64,000 nt of DNA from Polaribacter vadi (GTDB lineage: Bacteria > Bacteroidota > Bacteroidia > Flavobacteriales > Flavobacteriaceae). Numbering within the stretch: position 1 is the first letter of the stretch; each line of letters starts with the position of its first letter. The position numbers were made by a program, and so were the translations under genes. The stretch is taken from assembly GCF_018861005.1 (NCBI RefSeq), contig NZ_JAHKQL010000015.1:248001-312000 (forward strand), written 5' to 3'. Below, piece by piece: positions 45,251 to 53,748 of the stretch. The notes under the pieces are model-generated. The model did not search any database and was not told the DNA's origin. It saw only the letters and a program-made list of their open reading frames with translations.

Positions 45251-47944
45251 TTAAGGTAATAGCAAAATTGTTGTTGCACCTTTATTACTTTCACGTCCAT
45301 CGTTTCTTACTGATGTAACTTTGAATATCATCTGACTGATTTTTTTAAGATCAGAAAGTTTATAAACAAAATCAGTATTAGTAATTTTAGAAGCGACCAA
45401 CTCATAAGTTGGTGAGTTGCCTACAGCTCTATAAATGTTGTACGAAACAGCATCCTTACTTTTATTCCAAGAAAGTTTAACTTTATTATCTTTATTATCA
45501 ATCTTCAATTTCGAAGGTGCATCCACAGAAGTAAATTCTGGAATCGCATTTATAACATAAGTTTTACCTACTTCTGTTTTAATAGTAATTAAATCATTAT
45601 CCTTAACAACAAATTTTACAGTTTTACCTTTTGATGTTTTAATAGTTGCTTTGGCAACATTTGGATATCTAAACTCTAAGATTCCTCCTGATTTAGACAA
45701 TACTTCAAACTTCTTAGCTTGACCTTTTGACCAAGCTGCAGAAACTTCAAAATTACCACGAGCTAATAAACCATTATAACTCCCTTCTGACCAGTTTTTT
45801 GGCAAAGCAGTTAAAGGTGCAATTACATAATCTTGACTTTGCAAAAGCATTTCTGCAACTCCAGCTGTAGCACCATAATTCGCATCTGCTTGAAACAATG
45901 GGTCTCCACGATGATCGTTAAATAAATTGTGTAAATAGTTTTCGCTTAGTAATTCTTTATAATAAGAATAAGCTTCTTCTTCATTATGTACTCTTGCCCA
46001 CATTGCTATTCTTTCTGCACGTGCCCAACCAATGTTGGTTTTATGACCTCGTTTTAAGAGGCTAACTTCAGCAGCATCTAACCAAGCTGGAGTTTTGTCG
46101 TTAATCAATTGCCCTGGATATAAACCTAACAACATTGAAGTATGTCTATGATTAGGATCTCCTATATCATCGAAAAATTCTTCTTGACGAAATTCTTTAA
46201 TCTGACCTGATTTTCCTATCTGGATTGGATCTAATAGAGGAAGTTGTGACTTGAATATTGGTAGTCTGACATCAGATTTTCCTAAAATTTCAGCACCTTT
46301 TAGGGTGTTGTGGTGGTTCTCGAAAAACATTTGTTGATCGAAAGTTGTACCTACTGTATTTCTTAACTTTTGTTCTGGACTAGATGATGGATTGGCTAAT
46401 AAAAAACCATCAGTATTAGTAACGAATCTAGATACAAAGTTAGCCTGTTCATAAATTACTGGATATACTTTATTTGCTAACAAGGTTTTATTACGTGTAT
46501 AATCGAAATAATCCCAAAACAGTAAACCAATCCATGAACCTGTTCCAAAACCTGCTACTTTAGATTTGGCAGGAATATCATAAGGATTACTCCAAAATGG
46601 CCCAGACCAACCATTATCTCCATTAGCATCAAGCTCTGCACTATTAAACTCTTTAATATATTGTGTTGCATATAAACGTTGACGTGCTTCAAAAACTTTA
46701 AAATAATCTGCATAAGATTCAAACAACTCAGTTAAATTAGTTGAAAAAACAGGTGCATACGCCATTTGTAAGTTTGTATCGTGTAAATATTGAGATGACC
46801 AAGGAGGTCTTTCATAAACATTCCAAATTCCTTGTAAATGGGGTGGAAGTGTCCCCTTTCTAGAAGAACATATTAACATATAACGTCCATATTGAAATGC
46901 TAATTCCTCTAGGTATTTGCTAGAATTTCCATTTGGATATGCATCAATCAACTCGTTTGTTGGAATTTTAGGTTCATCAGCGCCCAAATTAAAATTCACT
47001 CTATTATAAAGATTGGTATAATCTGCTAAATGATTTTTCAATAATTCGTTATAAGATTTTGCTGACGCATCTTCTAAATATGCAGTTACTTTTTTATGAG
47101 GATCTGGAAAACCTTCCAATTTTTTAGTTGGTTCATCCGTTAGAAATATTTGAGAATCTAGTTTATAATTGGTTCCGATTGCAATCAGAATTAAAGCACT
47201 ATCAGCATCAGAAACCCTAATTGTACCTTTTTTGGTTGCGTTCATTTTACCTCCTACAGGAATCACTTTGAACTGCCCTTCAAACTTGATTTTGTAGTAA
47301 TTCATTATCCCAGAAAGGGTAATTATATTGTCTTTAGCAGAAACAGTACCTGATTTTGCTTCTCCTAAAAAAGGGATTGTTGGACGCAATGTAAATGATA
47401 ATTTACCTTTTTCGGAGGCATTTAAACGAATTGCCATTACCTTGTCTGGATAACTTGTAAAGTATTCTCTTGAATATTTTACTCCATTTTGTTCATATTC
47501 TACAAAAGAAATACCTTTATTTAAGTTTAATTCTTGCTTGTAGTTTTTAGTGTTCTGATGATCAAAATCAATATAAACTTCGGCAAAATTATTCAACCCT
47601 TTACGTCGAAGACCACGATTTTTTTCTGCCCAGTCATATAAACTATTTTCAGTAATTTGGATTCGTTCTGTGGCAATACCACCAAAAACATTAACGCCCA
47701 TGTAACCATTTCCCATTGGAATTGAACGATTTATCCAACCTTTATTATCATTAGTCGCTGGCTGATTATACCAAAGACGTAATGTTTTGTTGGGTTTATC
47801 AACTTTATTGGTAACTGTGTTGTTTTTTTTAAGAGGATTAGTTGACGAAGATTTATTTACTGCGCAAGCAAAAATTGACGCATTAAAAACCATCAACATT
47901 AACAAATTACACGTATATAAAATAGATTTATTTTTAATTTTCAT
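45251..47944 (-). CDS. GH95-family alpha-L-fucosidase/alpha-L-galactosidase with FN3 domain
   Basis: This 897-residue lipoprotein-like protein has a signal ending IFAC (Cys27). It shows the GH95 N-domain (LWYNQPATNDNKGWINRSIP, GNGYMGVNVFGG), the linker and alpha6/alpha6 barrel (LPPHLQGIWN, GDPNHRHTSMLLGLYPG, ERIAMWAR), and Asp687 in FQADANYGATAG. Known GH95 enzymes use two Asn in a TNIN-like motif, and one of these is activated by the Asp. Here the motif reads LHDTNLQMAYAP, with Asp389 at the first Asn and Asn391 kept. Residues of about 805-890 form an FN3 domain. It probably removes alpha-1,2-linked L-fucose or L-galactose, by an inverting mechanism. Confidence 0.9.
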   Translation of the reverse strand: MKIKNKSILYTCNLLMLMVFNASIFACAVNKSSSTNPLKKNNTVTNKVDKPNKTLRLWYNQPATNDNKGWINRSIPMGNGYMGVNVFGGIATERIQITENSLYDWAEKNRGLRRKGLNNFAEVYIDFDHQNTKNYKQELNLNKGISFVEYEQNGVKYSREYFTSYPDKVMAIRLNASEKGKLSFTLRPTIPFLGEAKSGTVSAKDNIITLSGIMNYYKIKFEGQFKVIPVGGKMNATKKGTIRVSDADSALILIAIGTNYKLDSQIFLTDEPTKKLEGFPDPHKKVTAYLEDASAKSYNELLKNHLADYTNLYNRVNFNLGADEPKIPTNELIDAYPNGNSSKYLEELAFQYGRYMLICSSRKGTLPPHLQGIWNVYERPPWSSQYLHDTNLQMAYAPVFSTNLTELFESYADYFKVFEARQRLYATQYIKEFNSAELDANGDNGWSGPFWSNPYDIPAKSKVAGFGTGSWIGLLFWDYFDYTRNKTLLANKVYPVIYEQANFVSRFVTNTDGFLLANPSSSPEQKLRNTVGTTFDQQMFFENHHNTLKGAEILGKSDVRLPIFKSQLPLLDPIQIGKSGQIKEFRQEEFFDDIGDPNHRHTSMLLGLYPGQLINDKTPAWLDAAEVSLLKRGHKTNIGWARAERIAMWARVHNEEEAYSYYKELLSENYLHNLFNDHRGDPLFQADANYGATAGVAEMLLQSQDYVIAPLTALPKNWSEGSYNGLLARGNFEVSAAWSKGQAKKFEVLSKSGGILEFRYPNVAKATIKTSKGKTVKFVVKDNDLITIKTEVGKTYVINAIPEFTSVDAPSKLKIDNKDNKVKLSWNKSKDAVSYNIYRAVGNSPTYELVASKITNTDFVYKLSDLKKISQMIFKVTSVRNDGRESNKGATTILLLP

Positions 47945-47969
47945 TTTTTAAATATTTTACTTAATTACT

Positions 47970-49139
47970 TTATTTCCAAGATATTTTTGCTTCTCTACTT
48001 TCTGTATTTACCCAAACACTGGCGTGTTCAAATTCACGAGTAAATTCCCAACCATTTGGTGTTATTCTCTTGTAAGCCTCTTTAGGAGCACCAAGAGGTT
48101 TTTGTAGTTCAGGATAATTTACCAAAGGTCCTGTTCTTAATTTCCATCCCCAACTGTACATAAAGTAGGAGTAGGGTTGAGCTCCTATTAAATAACAAGC
48201 AAGAGAAAACTCCAATTTTTCTTTAGATAATTCTGGCATATTAGGCTGAATATTTCCTCTTCCAAACCCATCAACTCCAAGTCGAAAAACGGATATTTTT
48301 CCTTCTTTGGCATTTTTTAGCATATCTCCCCATTCACTTAGTAAACTTTCTTTTTTAAATCTAGCTTTTGAATAGTTTTCGAACATTACTGCATCACAAA
48401 CAGGATATACATCACTTGCATCTTTATTATTGGCATTGTTACCTAACAATATTTTATCAGGCCCCAACTTCTTTTTTAGTGCAGCCATCATTTCTCCCAT
48501 TGCTTTTTGAAGCTCAGGTTTCTCTTCCTTACGAAATCTACTGTTTCCGTGCATTTGATCGATAAAAACACCATCACAATTAGATTCTCTAACTCCTTTT
48601 GCTACAGTTTCTACCCACCATTCACGGAATTCAGGATTTAATAAATCATAACAATATGCCCCAAAATGTTCTGCTAGCTCTCCCGTTTTTGGATTATTAA
48701 TTAAAAACTCTTTTAATTTTGGATTTTTCTTGACACCTTTCTTGGTAAAATCTTTGGTATAAGAAGTATAAGTCCAAGCATAGGCAGAATTAAAATAAAA
48801 CAACACTTTGATGTTAGGGTTTACTTTTCTAAATGCTTTTGCTTCTTTTTTAGCTCCAAGCTCAGCAGATCCTAATTGTTTTTTTCCGTGCGATTTTTCA
48901 ATGCAAATAAAATCTGTACGCGCTGCTATAAATTTCACTTCCTCAGAAGTTAATAAGCGGTTCTTATCTTGAAACATAAAATACTGAGGAGTAGTTTCCC
49001 AACTAAATTTTGGATAAAAACCTTTGGGTACAAATGTACTTCCATCGCTATTTATATATGTTTTTTTTTGTGCACTTAATTCAAAACCAGTGGCAACTAC
49101 ATAGGTTAATAGTAGTACTAAAATTTTTGCTTTTATCAT
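47970..49139 (-). CDS. Secreted TIM-barrel glycoside hydrolase, family uncertain
   Basis: This 389-residue protein has a signal ending ELSAQ. It looks like a (beta/alpha)8 barrel: FICIEKSHG, IKVLFYFNSAYAW and YCYDLLNPEFREWW are followed by Asp194 in DGVFIDQMHG, Glu254 in AVMFENYS, and YFMYSWGW. Asp194 and Glu254 at strand ends are candidate acid/base and nucleophile. Both the GHL15 group of hypothetical hydrolases and the GH168 endo-fucanases have this general shape; I recall GH168 catalytic Asp and Glu at a similar spacing. An endo-acting fucan enzyme would fit the locus well, but the assignment is a hypothesis. It precedes GH95 by 25 bp in transcription order. Confidence 0.75.
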   Translation of the reverse strand: MIKAKILVLLLTYVVATGFELSAQKKTYINSDGSTFVPKGFYPKFSWETTPQYFMFQDKNRLLTSEEVKFIAARTDFICIEKSHGKKQLGSAELGAKKEAKAFRKVNPNIKVLFYFNSAYAWTYTSYTKDFTKKGVKKNPKLKEFLINNPKTGELAEHFGAYCYDLLNPEFREWWVETVAKGVRESNCDGVFIDQMHGNSRFRKEEKPELQKAMGEMMAALKKKLGPDKILLGNNANNKDASDVYPVCDAVMFENYSKARFKKESLLSEWGDMLKNAKEGKISVFRLGVDGFGRGNIQPNMPELSKEKLEFSLACYLIGAQPYSYFMYSWGWKLRTGPLVNYPELQKPLGAPKEAYKRITPNGWEFTREFEHASVWVNTESREAKISWK

Positions 49140-49171
49140 TTTTGATTCCTTTTAATGATGTTTTTTATTGA

Positions 49172-50734
49172 TTAATATCCTTTTACTGCTTTACGTACCT
49201 TTTTCATAATTTCAATACTTTCTGGATTAAAAATAGGGTGATCTTTTGTTACATCTGGTGTCATTGCCAAATTGATTGTAATCGGCATATTTGCCTGATC
49301 TGCTTTTTTAAAAATCTCAATATATTTTTCTGCTGAAAATTTAGGTTTTTGCGTAAACTTTCCGTTTTTTACTCTGCTTGACCAACCATCCATATAAAAC
49401 CAACTAGCCGGATATTGACCTTCTAACTGCCCACCTTCTTTGAACAAGAAATCTGATTGAATTTCTGGTACTCTACCTGATCCATCAGAAACTACTAGAT
49501 CACTAAAAGGAGTTAAATTTGCAAACAGATTTTGGCTAAATCCTACAGGAGCATTTGGGTTTCCTGCTTTAATTGCTTTCGCAAATTTTTCCCAAGGTGG
49601 ATCTAGTTGATATACTTTCCAACCTCCATCATCAATATAACCTCCTGTGGTTGCTAAATCTTCACCATATCGTAAGCTTACTTCACGAAAATGGTTTTCT
49701 AAGAATTGAAAATATCCTGATGAATCTGGAGTTTTACCATTTCCATAGGTATTACCATACAAATCTTCCATTCCACTATTAGGGTTGTAGTACAACATTA
49801 AACGAATATTGTGTTTTCCTAATCCATCAATCAATTCTCTGATTAAATCTCTTTCACAAGTAAAACCTGATTTTATGCTATCTATAGTTTTACTAGGTCC
49901 TGGCCAATGTTGAGTTCCGTGAGCACAGGTAAACGTAACCCAAGAAGCACCTATTTCTACTACTTTTTCTACAAAAGCATCCACATCAAATTCATTTACC
50001 AATTTTTGATACTGTTCGCCTAATTTTGGACCTCCATTATATGGTCTTGATCCTGATGAAAAATGTACAAACAATCCATATTTTCCATCTACCATCCATT
50101 GTACATCTGCTTTCATTGCCTTTGCTCTGGCTTTAATTGCTGTAAGTGCTTTTGGACGCACCAATTCTATAGACCAAAAAGCAAAAGGATTTGGTTTTTT
50201 GTTTGTATTGGCTTTTATTTCTTTATTTACTTCCACTTCAATTTCTTTGCCAAAAGTCACTAAACGAAAACTGATTTTATTGATTCCTTTTTTGAGTTTT
50301 AAATTTTGTTTTAAATAATGTCTTTGTACAATAGGCCTTGTTTCCCAATTTTTGATATTAGCTTTTTCAATAATTGTTGTATTTCTTGAAGTAACTTCAA
50401 ATGTTGATTTTGAAAGAATATTATTACTACCCGTATACAAAAGCGCAATGCTATATTCAGCTTCATAAGGTGCTTCTACTTCCCAAGTCATTACATCATC
50501 TTTAGTAAAAAAACCTCGGATAAAAGCATTGTTCACAACTTCTGGTGTTGGTCTTTCTAGGTGATTCAAATTCCCAGTCAATTGAGCTCTAAAACCCATA
50601 ATTGTAGTGATATCATCTGCTCTGAGCTGCCAGGTTTTTGGTGCCCAATATGGATGTGTAAGGTTTTTCTGAGAAAAACTTACGACTGAAATAAAAGATA
50701 AAACAATCGCTAATAGAATGTTTTTATTTTTCAT
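49172..50734 (-). CDS. Divergent GH29-like hydrolase with N-terminal carbohydrate-binding-like domain
   Basis: I place the start at the ATG at 50734 (MKNKNILLAIV, signal ending SFSQ). An ATG at 50746 is equally possible, and the TTG at 50791 is unlikely. Residues of about 40-190 look like a beta-sandwich (PYEAEYSIALLY, KKGINKISFRL). The remaining barrel has GKYGLFVHFSSGSRP, like the GH29 'YGxFxHW' start, then LMLYYNPNSG, and an Asp-Asp pair in GGYIDDGGW at about 368-369 where GH29 has the nucleophile WFDG. The hallmark KHHDGF is replaced by CAHGTQHW. It may therefore be a new or distant fucosidase-like family. It lies in one run with propeller, TIM-barrel and GH95 genes. Confidence 0.72.
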   Translation of the reverse strand: MKNKNILLAIVLSFISVVSFSQKNLTHPYWAPKTWQLRADDITTIMGFRAQLTGNLNHLERPTPEVVNNAFIRGFFTKDDVMTWEVEAPYEAEYSIALLYTGSNNILSKSTFEVTSRNTTIIEKANIKNWETRPIVQRHYLKQNLKLKKGINKISFRLVTFGKEIEVEVNKEIKANTNKKPNPFAFWSIELVRPKALTAIKARAKAMKADVQWMVDGKYGLFVHFSSGSRPYNGGPKLGEQYQKLVNEFDVDAFVEKVVEIGASWVTFTCAHGTQHWPGPSKTIDSIKSGFTCERDLIRELIDGLGKHNIRLMLYYNPNSGMEDLYGNTYGNGKTPDSSGYFQFLENHFREVSLRYGEDLATTGGYIDDGGWKVYQLDPPWEKFAKAIKAGNPNAPVGFSQNLFANLTPFSDLVVSDGSGRVPEIQSDFLFKEGGQLEGQYPASWFYMDGWSSRVKNGKFTQKPKFSAEKYIEIFKKADQANMPITINLAMTPDVTKDHPIFNPESIEIMKKVRKAVKGY

Positions 50735-50774
50735 TTTGATATACATTTTAAAGTTGTCCTTATTAATTAACTTT

Positions 50775-51827
50775 TTATTTCCAATTTTCAATTTTTAAGA
50801 AATATCCTGCTGTTGGATCTTCATCGTGACAAGCCAAAAACAAATAGGCTGGTTTGCCATTTTCCCATAAAATGTTAGGCCTTTCGCTTCTTGCCAATTC
50901 GTGATTGAAATAATGACTGTTTGTATTGTATCCTATTTCTGGTCTATCCCAATGTATTCCATCTTTAGATTGATATATTAAACCTGGTCGTTTTCCTCCT
51001 AATTGTTTTTTACCCAAGATTTTTGGATTTCCTTCCAACGCACTTTTTACATCCATACGATCTTCAACAATTAGATAATACCTCCCTTTGTAATAAAAAG
51101 CATAAGGATCTTCTATATCTAAGCCCATATCTGCATAAGAAATTAATGGATTTTCTTTATAATTTTCATAAGGCCCTTCTAAATTATCACCAATCGCTAA
51201 AGAAATTTCTCTAAAATCTTTGTGATTATCTGTAATTGACTTGTAATAAATTCGATATTTACCATTTTCATCCACCAAAAAAGTAGGGTTGGAAGCGTGA
51301 ATAATATTTGCTCCATCCATTTTTCCTGATGCTTTTATAATTGGATTGTGTGGACTTTCTACCCAAGGTTCATCCAAAGATTTTGTAGTTGCAATACCTA
51401 TTTGTTGTGCCAATCTTGGCGTTGTTCTTTCTTTTACCAAATACACCATAACATAAGTATCACCAACTTTAGATACTTGTGGATTGTGATAAGTTGCTGA
51501 TTTACTCGAAAATGTGGTGTCAATAAATTGATAAGGCCCTTCTGGTGTATCTGCTGTAAAATGAACAATTTTACTGTCTTTTATCCAACGTCCTTTATTT
51601 GGAATTGTAGACATAAAAACGTGTAGTTTTCCTTTTTCGTCATAAATAGGAGACATTCCCCAATTCCACCAACCTTCTTCTGCTGGCAGAATAAATTTTC
51701 CAGAAACAAGTGATTTACTAAAAGAAGATTCTTTAATAGTTAAGTTTGGTTTACACGAAAATAGAATCAGTAATGCAACTGAACAAATTAATATTTCTAA
51801 AAAAGGTCTTATTTGTTTACTATCCAT
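50775..51827 (-). CDS. Five-bladed beta-propeller glycosidase, GH43/GH117-like (lipoprotein)
   Basis: This 350-residue lipoprotein has a lipobox ending FSC (Cys25). Five blade repeats are visible: WGMSPIYDEKGKLHVF, HNPQVSKVGDTYVMVY, ASNPTFLVDENGKYRIYY, IEDPYAFYYKGRYYLIVED and RPNILWENGKPAYLFLA. Acidic residues in these blades (as in IEDPY) are candidate catalytic positions. The length and single-domain form recall GH117 (3,6-anhydro-L-galactose-releasing) and some GH43 or GH130 members. It is the first gene after the terminator at 51875-51899, so it should have its own promoter. The divergent GH29-like gene follows. The substrate is unknown. Confidence 0.78.
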   Translation of the reverse strand: MDSKQIRPFLEILICSVALLILFSCKPNLTIKESSFSKSLVSGKFILPAEEGWWNWGMSPIYDEKGKLHVFMSTIPNKGRWIKDSKIVHFTADTPEGPYQFIDTTFSSKSATYHNPQVSKVGDTYVMVYLVKERTTPRLAQQIGIATTKSLDEPWVESPHNPIIKASGKMDGANIIHASNPTFLVDENGKYRIYYKSITDNHKDFREISLAIGDNLEGPYENYKENPLISYADMGLDIEDPYAFYYKGRYYLIVEDRMDVKSALEGNPKILGKKQLGGKRPGLIYQSKDGIHWDRPEIGYNTNSHYFNHELARSERPNILWENGKPAYLFLACHDEDPTAGYFLKIENWK

Positions 51828-51874
51828 ATTTATTCTAATAATTATTCATAAAATTGATTACTCTAAATCCTTTT

Positions 51875-51899
51875 AAAAAACCCTTCGCTTTTTTAAGGG
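51875..51899 (-). terminator. Rho-independent terminator after sulfatase 51958
   Basis: On the - strand, CCCTT (51899-51895) pairs with AAGGG (51885-51881) around a 9-nt loop. Six T (51880-51875) follow at once. It lies in the 130-bp gap after the sulfatase stop, so it should end the 58845-51958 unit. Confidence 0.7.
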
Positions 51900-51957
51900 A
51901 ATAAATTTGCTTTCATTTCGGCTATTCTTTAAGAATATGTTATTAAACCTTCCTATC

Positions 51958-53742
51958 CTATAGTGCTTCTACTTCAGTAAAATAAGCTCCTCCCATTTTC
52001 CCTTCACTTGTATAGAGATAGGTAATAAGTTCCGTTTTCCCAGCAGGGATTTCCAACTCAAAAACAACCTCTTTGCTACCTTGTTTCACTTTCATTTCCT
52101 CATCTTTTCCAGCTATCTGAATTTTAGCTCTCACAGCCTTAATTACTTTATCTGCTTCTTCAGGGAATTGACGAAGTGTAAATCGATATAAACCTGCTTT
52201 TTTAACGTTTACCATCCAGGGTCCAGTAACTGATGGAAGTCTTTTGATTGAACCAAAATTCCAAGGAGGATTTCCACTAGGCAAGTACCAATCTTGTGAA
52301 CATAAAAACGTAGGGTTTTCTTTGGTGTTACCAATATCAATAGAAACAGGAGTCATACGTGGTGAAACAGATTTCCAAAACGGTGTGTAAAGTGTTCGCA
52401 ACGCTGCTACCTTTTCTGAATTGGCAGATGAAATATCTCTTTTTTGACTAGGATCATTTTGAATATCATAAAGTTCTGTTCCGTTAATTAGTCGCCAGTT
52501 ATCTTTTATGACACATGTAAATTCCCACTCTTTTGGTGAACCTTTAAAAAATGGCCCTCCCTGAAATTGTACAACAAGATGGTCTCGTTTTTTTGCATTT
52601 TTAGAATTTTCCAAGATAGGTTTAAAAGATATTCCATCAGGATTGTGGGAATCTGAGATTGGTATTCCAGATAAATCAGCTAGTGTTGGCAATACATCAA
52701 TATGAGCAGTAAGTGCATCAACATCTCTTCCTCCTTGCAGACCTCCATCAGGCCAATGAATGAAAAAAGGCACGCGATGACCTCCTTCATAAATCGAAGA
52801 TTTTTTTCCTCGCATACCAGCATTATATCCCTTCAATGCTTCTGAATTCAGTCCTTTAAAACTCGCCCCTTTTGCTGTACCATTATCAGACATAAATACT
52901 AATATGGTGTTATCAGTTATTCCTAGATCTTCAAGTTTATTTCTAAGAATCCCCAAGTTGTAGTCAAAATTGGCAATCATACCATAAAATTCAGGGCCGA
53001 ATTTCCATTTAGCCTTGTCTCTGTATGGTTCGCTCCATTCTTTACCAACAATATAAGGTCCATGTGGTGCATTGGTTGCTAAATAAAGTAGAAATGGCTC
53101 TTCCTTGTTTTTCTCTATAAAGTTGATAGCCTCATTAAACCATACATCAGTGCAATAGCCTTCAAATTTTTCATTTTTACCATTTCGCTCATAAGTATCA
53201 TCAAAATAGTCATTGCCCCAGTAGTCTGATGCTTGACCAACTCCTCCAGATTTATGCCAAATTACATCTTGAAATCCTCTGTCTTGTGGTCTATGTGGGG
53301 CATTATCTCCTAGATGCCATTTCCCAACCATTCCTGTAGTATATCCGTTTTCTGAAAACACATTAGCCATTGTTCTTTCATCTATATGAAGCAAGGTGCG
53401 CCCACTACTGGTGCGATATGCTCCAGTTCTACCTGGGTAACGTCCTGTCATAAGGGCTGCTCTTGATGGAGTGCAAAATGGACTTACATGAAAGTTGGTA
53501 AGCCTTACAGACTCGCTATGCAACTTATCTAGATTAGGCGTTTTTAAAATCGGATTTCCAAGACAAGCCAAATCTCCATAACCCTGATCATCAGTCATAA
53601 TTAGAATTATATTTGGTTTTTGAGACTTTAACTCACTAACTTTCTTTTTTTCTTTTACTGAACTGCATGCTACAATAGTCATTAAAACTATGAGTCTTAT
53701 ATTTTTATATATCTTGAATTGATGTATTTTATTTAATATCAT
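51958..53742 (-). CDS. Lipoprotein family S1 sulfatase (CTPSR) with C-terminal beta-domain
   Basis: This 594-residue sulfatase has a lipobox ending VAC (Cys26). The site shows MTDDQGYGDLACLGN (DD at 51-52), formylglycine Cys90 in FCTPSRAALMTGRYPGRTG, VGKWHLGDNAP, TNAPHGPY, FMSDNGT and SSIYEGGHRVPF. After the usual end (RDISSANSEKV) there is an extra segment of about 120 residues (from GNTKENPTF) with beta-strand character and GLYRFTLRQFP. The same kind of extension follows the sulfatase at 57058, so this is a shared subfamily trait and may bind glycan. It follows the GH43 at 53749 by 6 bp and is closed by a terminator. Confidence 0.92.
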   Translation of the reverse strand: MILNKIHQFKIYKNIRLIVLMTIVACSSVKEKKKVSELKSQKPNIILIMTDDQGYGDLACLGNPILKTPNLDKLHSESVRLTNFHVSPFCTPSRAALMTGRYPGRTGAYRTSSGRTLLHIDERTMANVFSENGYTTGMVGKWHLGDNAPHRPQDRGFQDVIWHKSGGVGQASDYWGNDYFDDTYERNGKNEKFEGYCTDVWFNEAINFIEKNKEEPFLLYLATNAPHGPYIVGKEWSEPYRDKAKWKFGPEFYGMIANFDYNLGILRNKLEDLGITDNTILVFMSDNGTAKGASFKGLNSEALKGYNAGMRGKKSSIYEGGHRVPFFIHWPDGGLQGGRDVDALTAHIDVLPTLADLSGIPISDSHNPDGISFKPILENSKNAKKRDHLVVQFQGGPFFKGSPKEWEFTCVIKDNWRLINGTELYDIQNDPSQKRDISSANSEKVAALRTLYTPFWKSVSPRMTPVSIDIGNTKENPTFLCSQDWYLPSGNPPWNFGSIKRLPSVTGPWMVNVKKAGLYRFTLRQFPEEADKVIKAVRAKIQIAGKDEEMKVKQGSKEVVFELEIPAGKTELITYLYTSEGKMGGAYFTEVEAL

Positions 53743-53748
53743 GCTATA

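Noticed and set aside
50735..50791. Long N-terminal extension from a TTG for the GH29-like protein
   Set aside because: It would put 15-19 charged residues before the signal peptide; the ATGs at 50746 or 50734 fit better.
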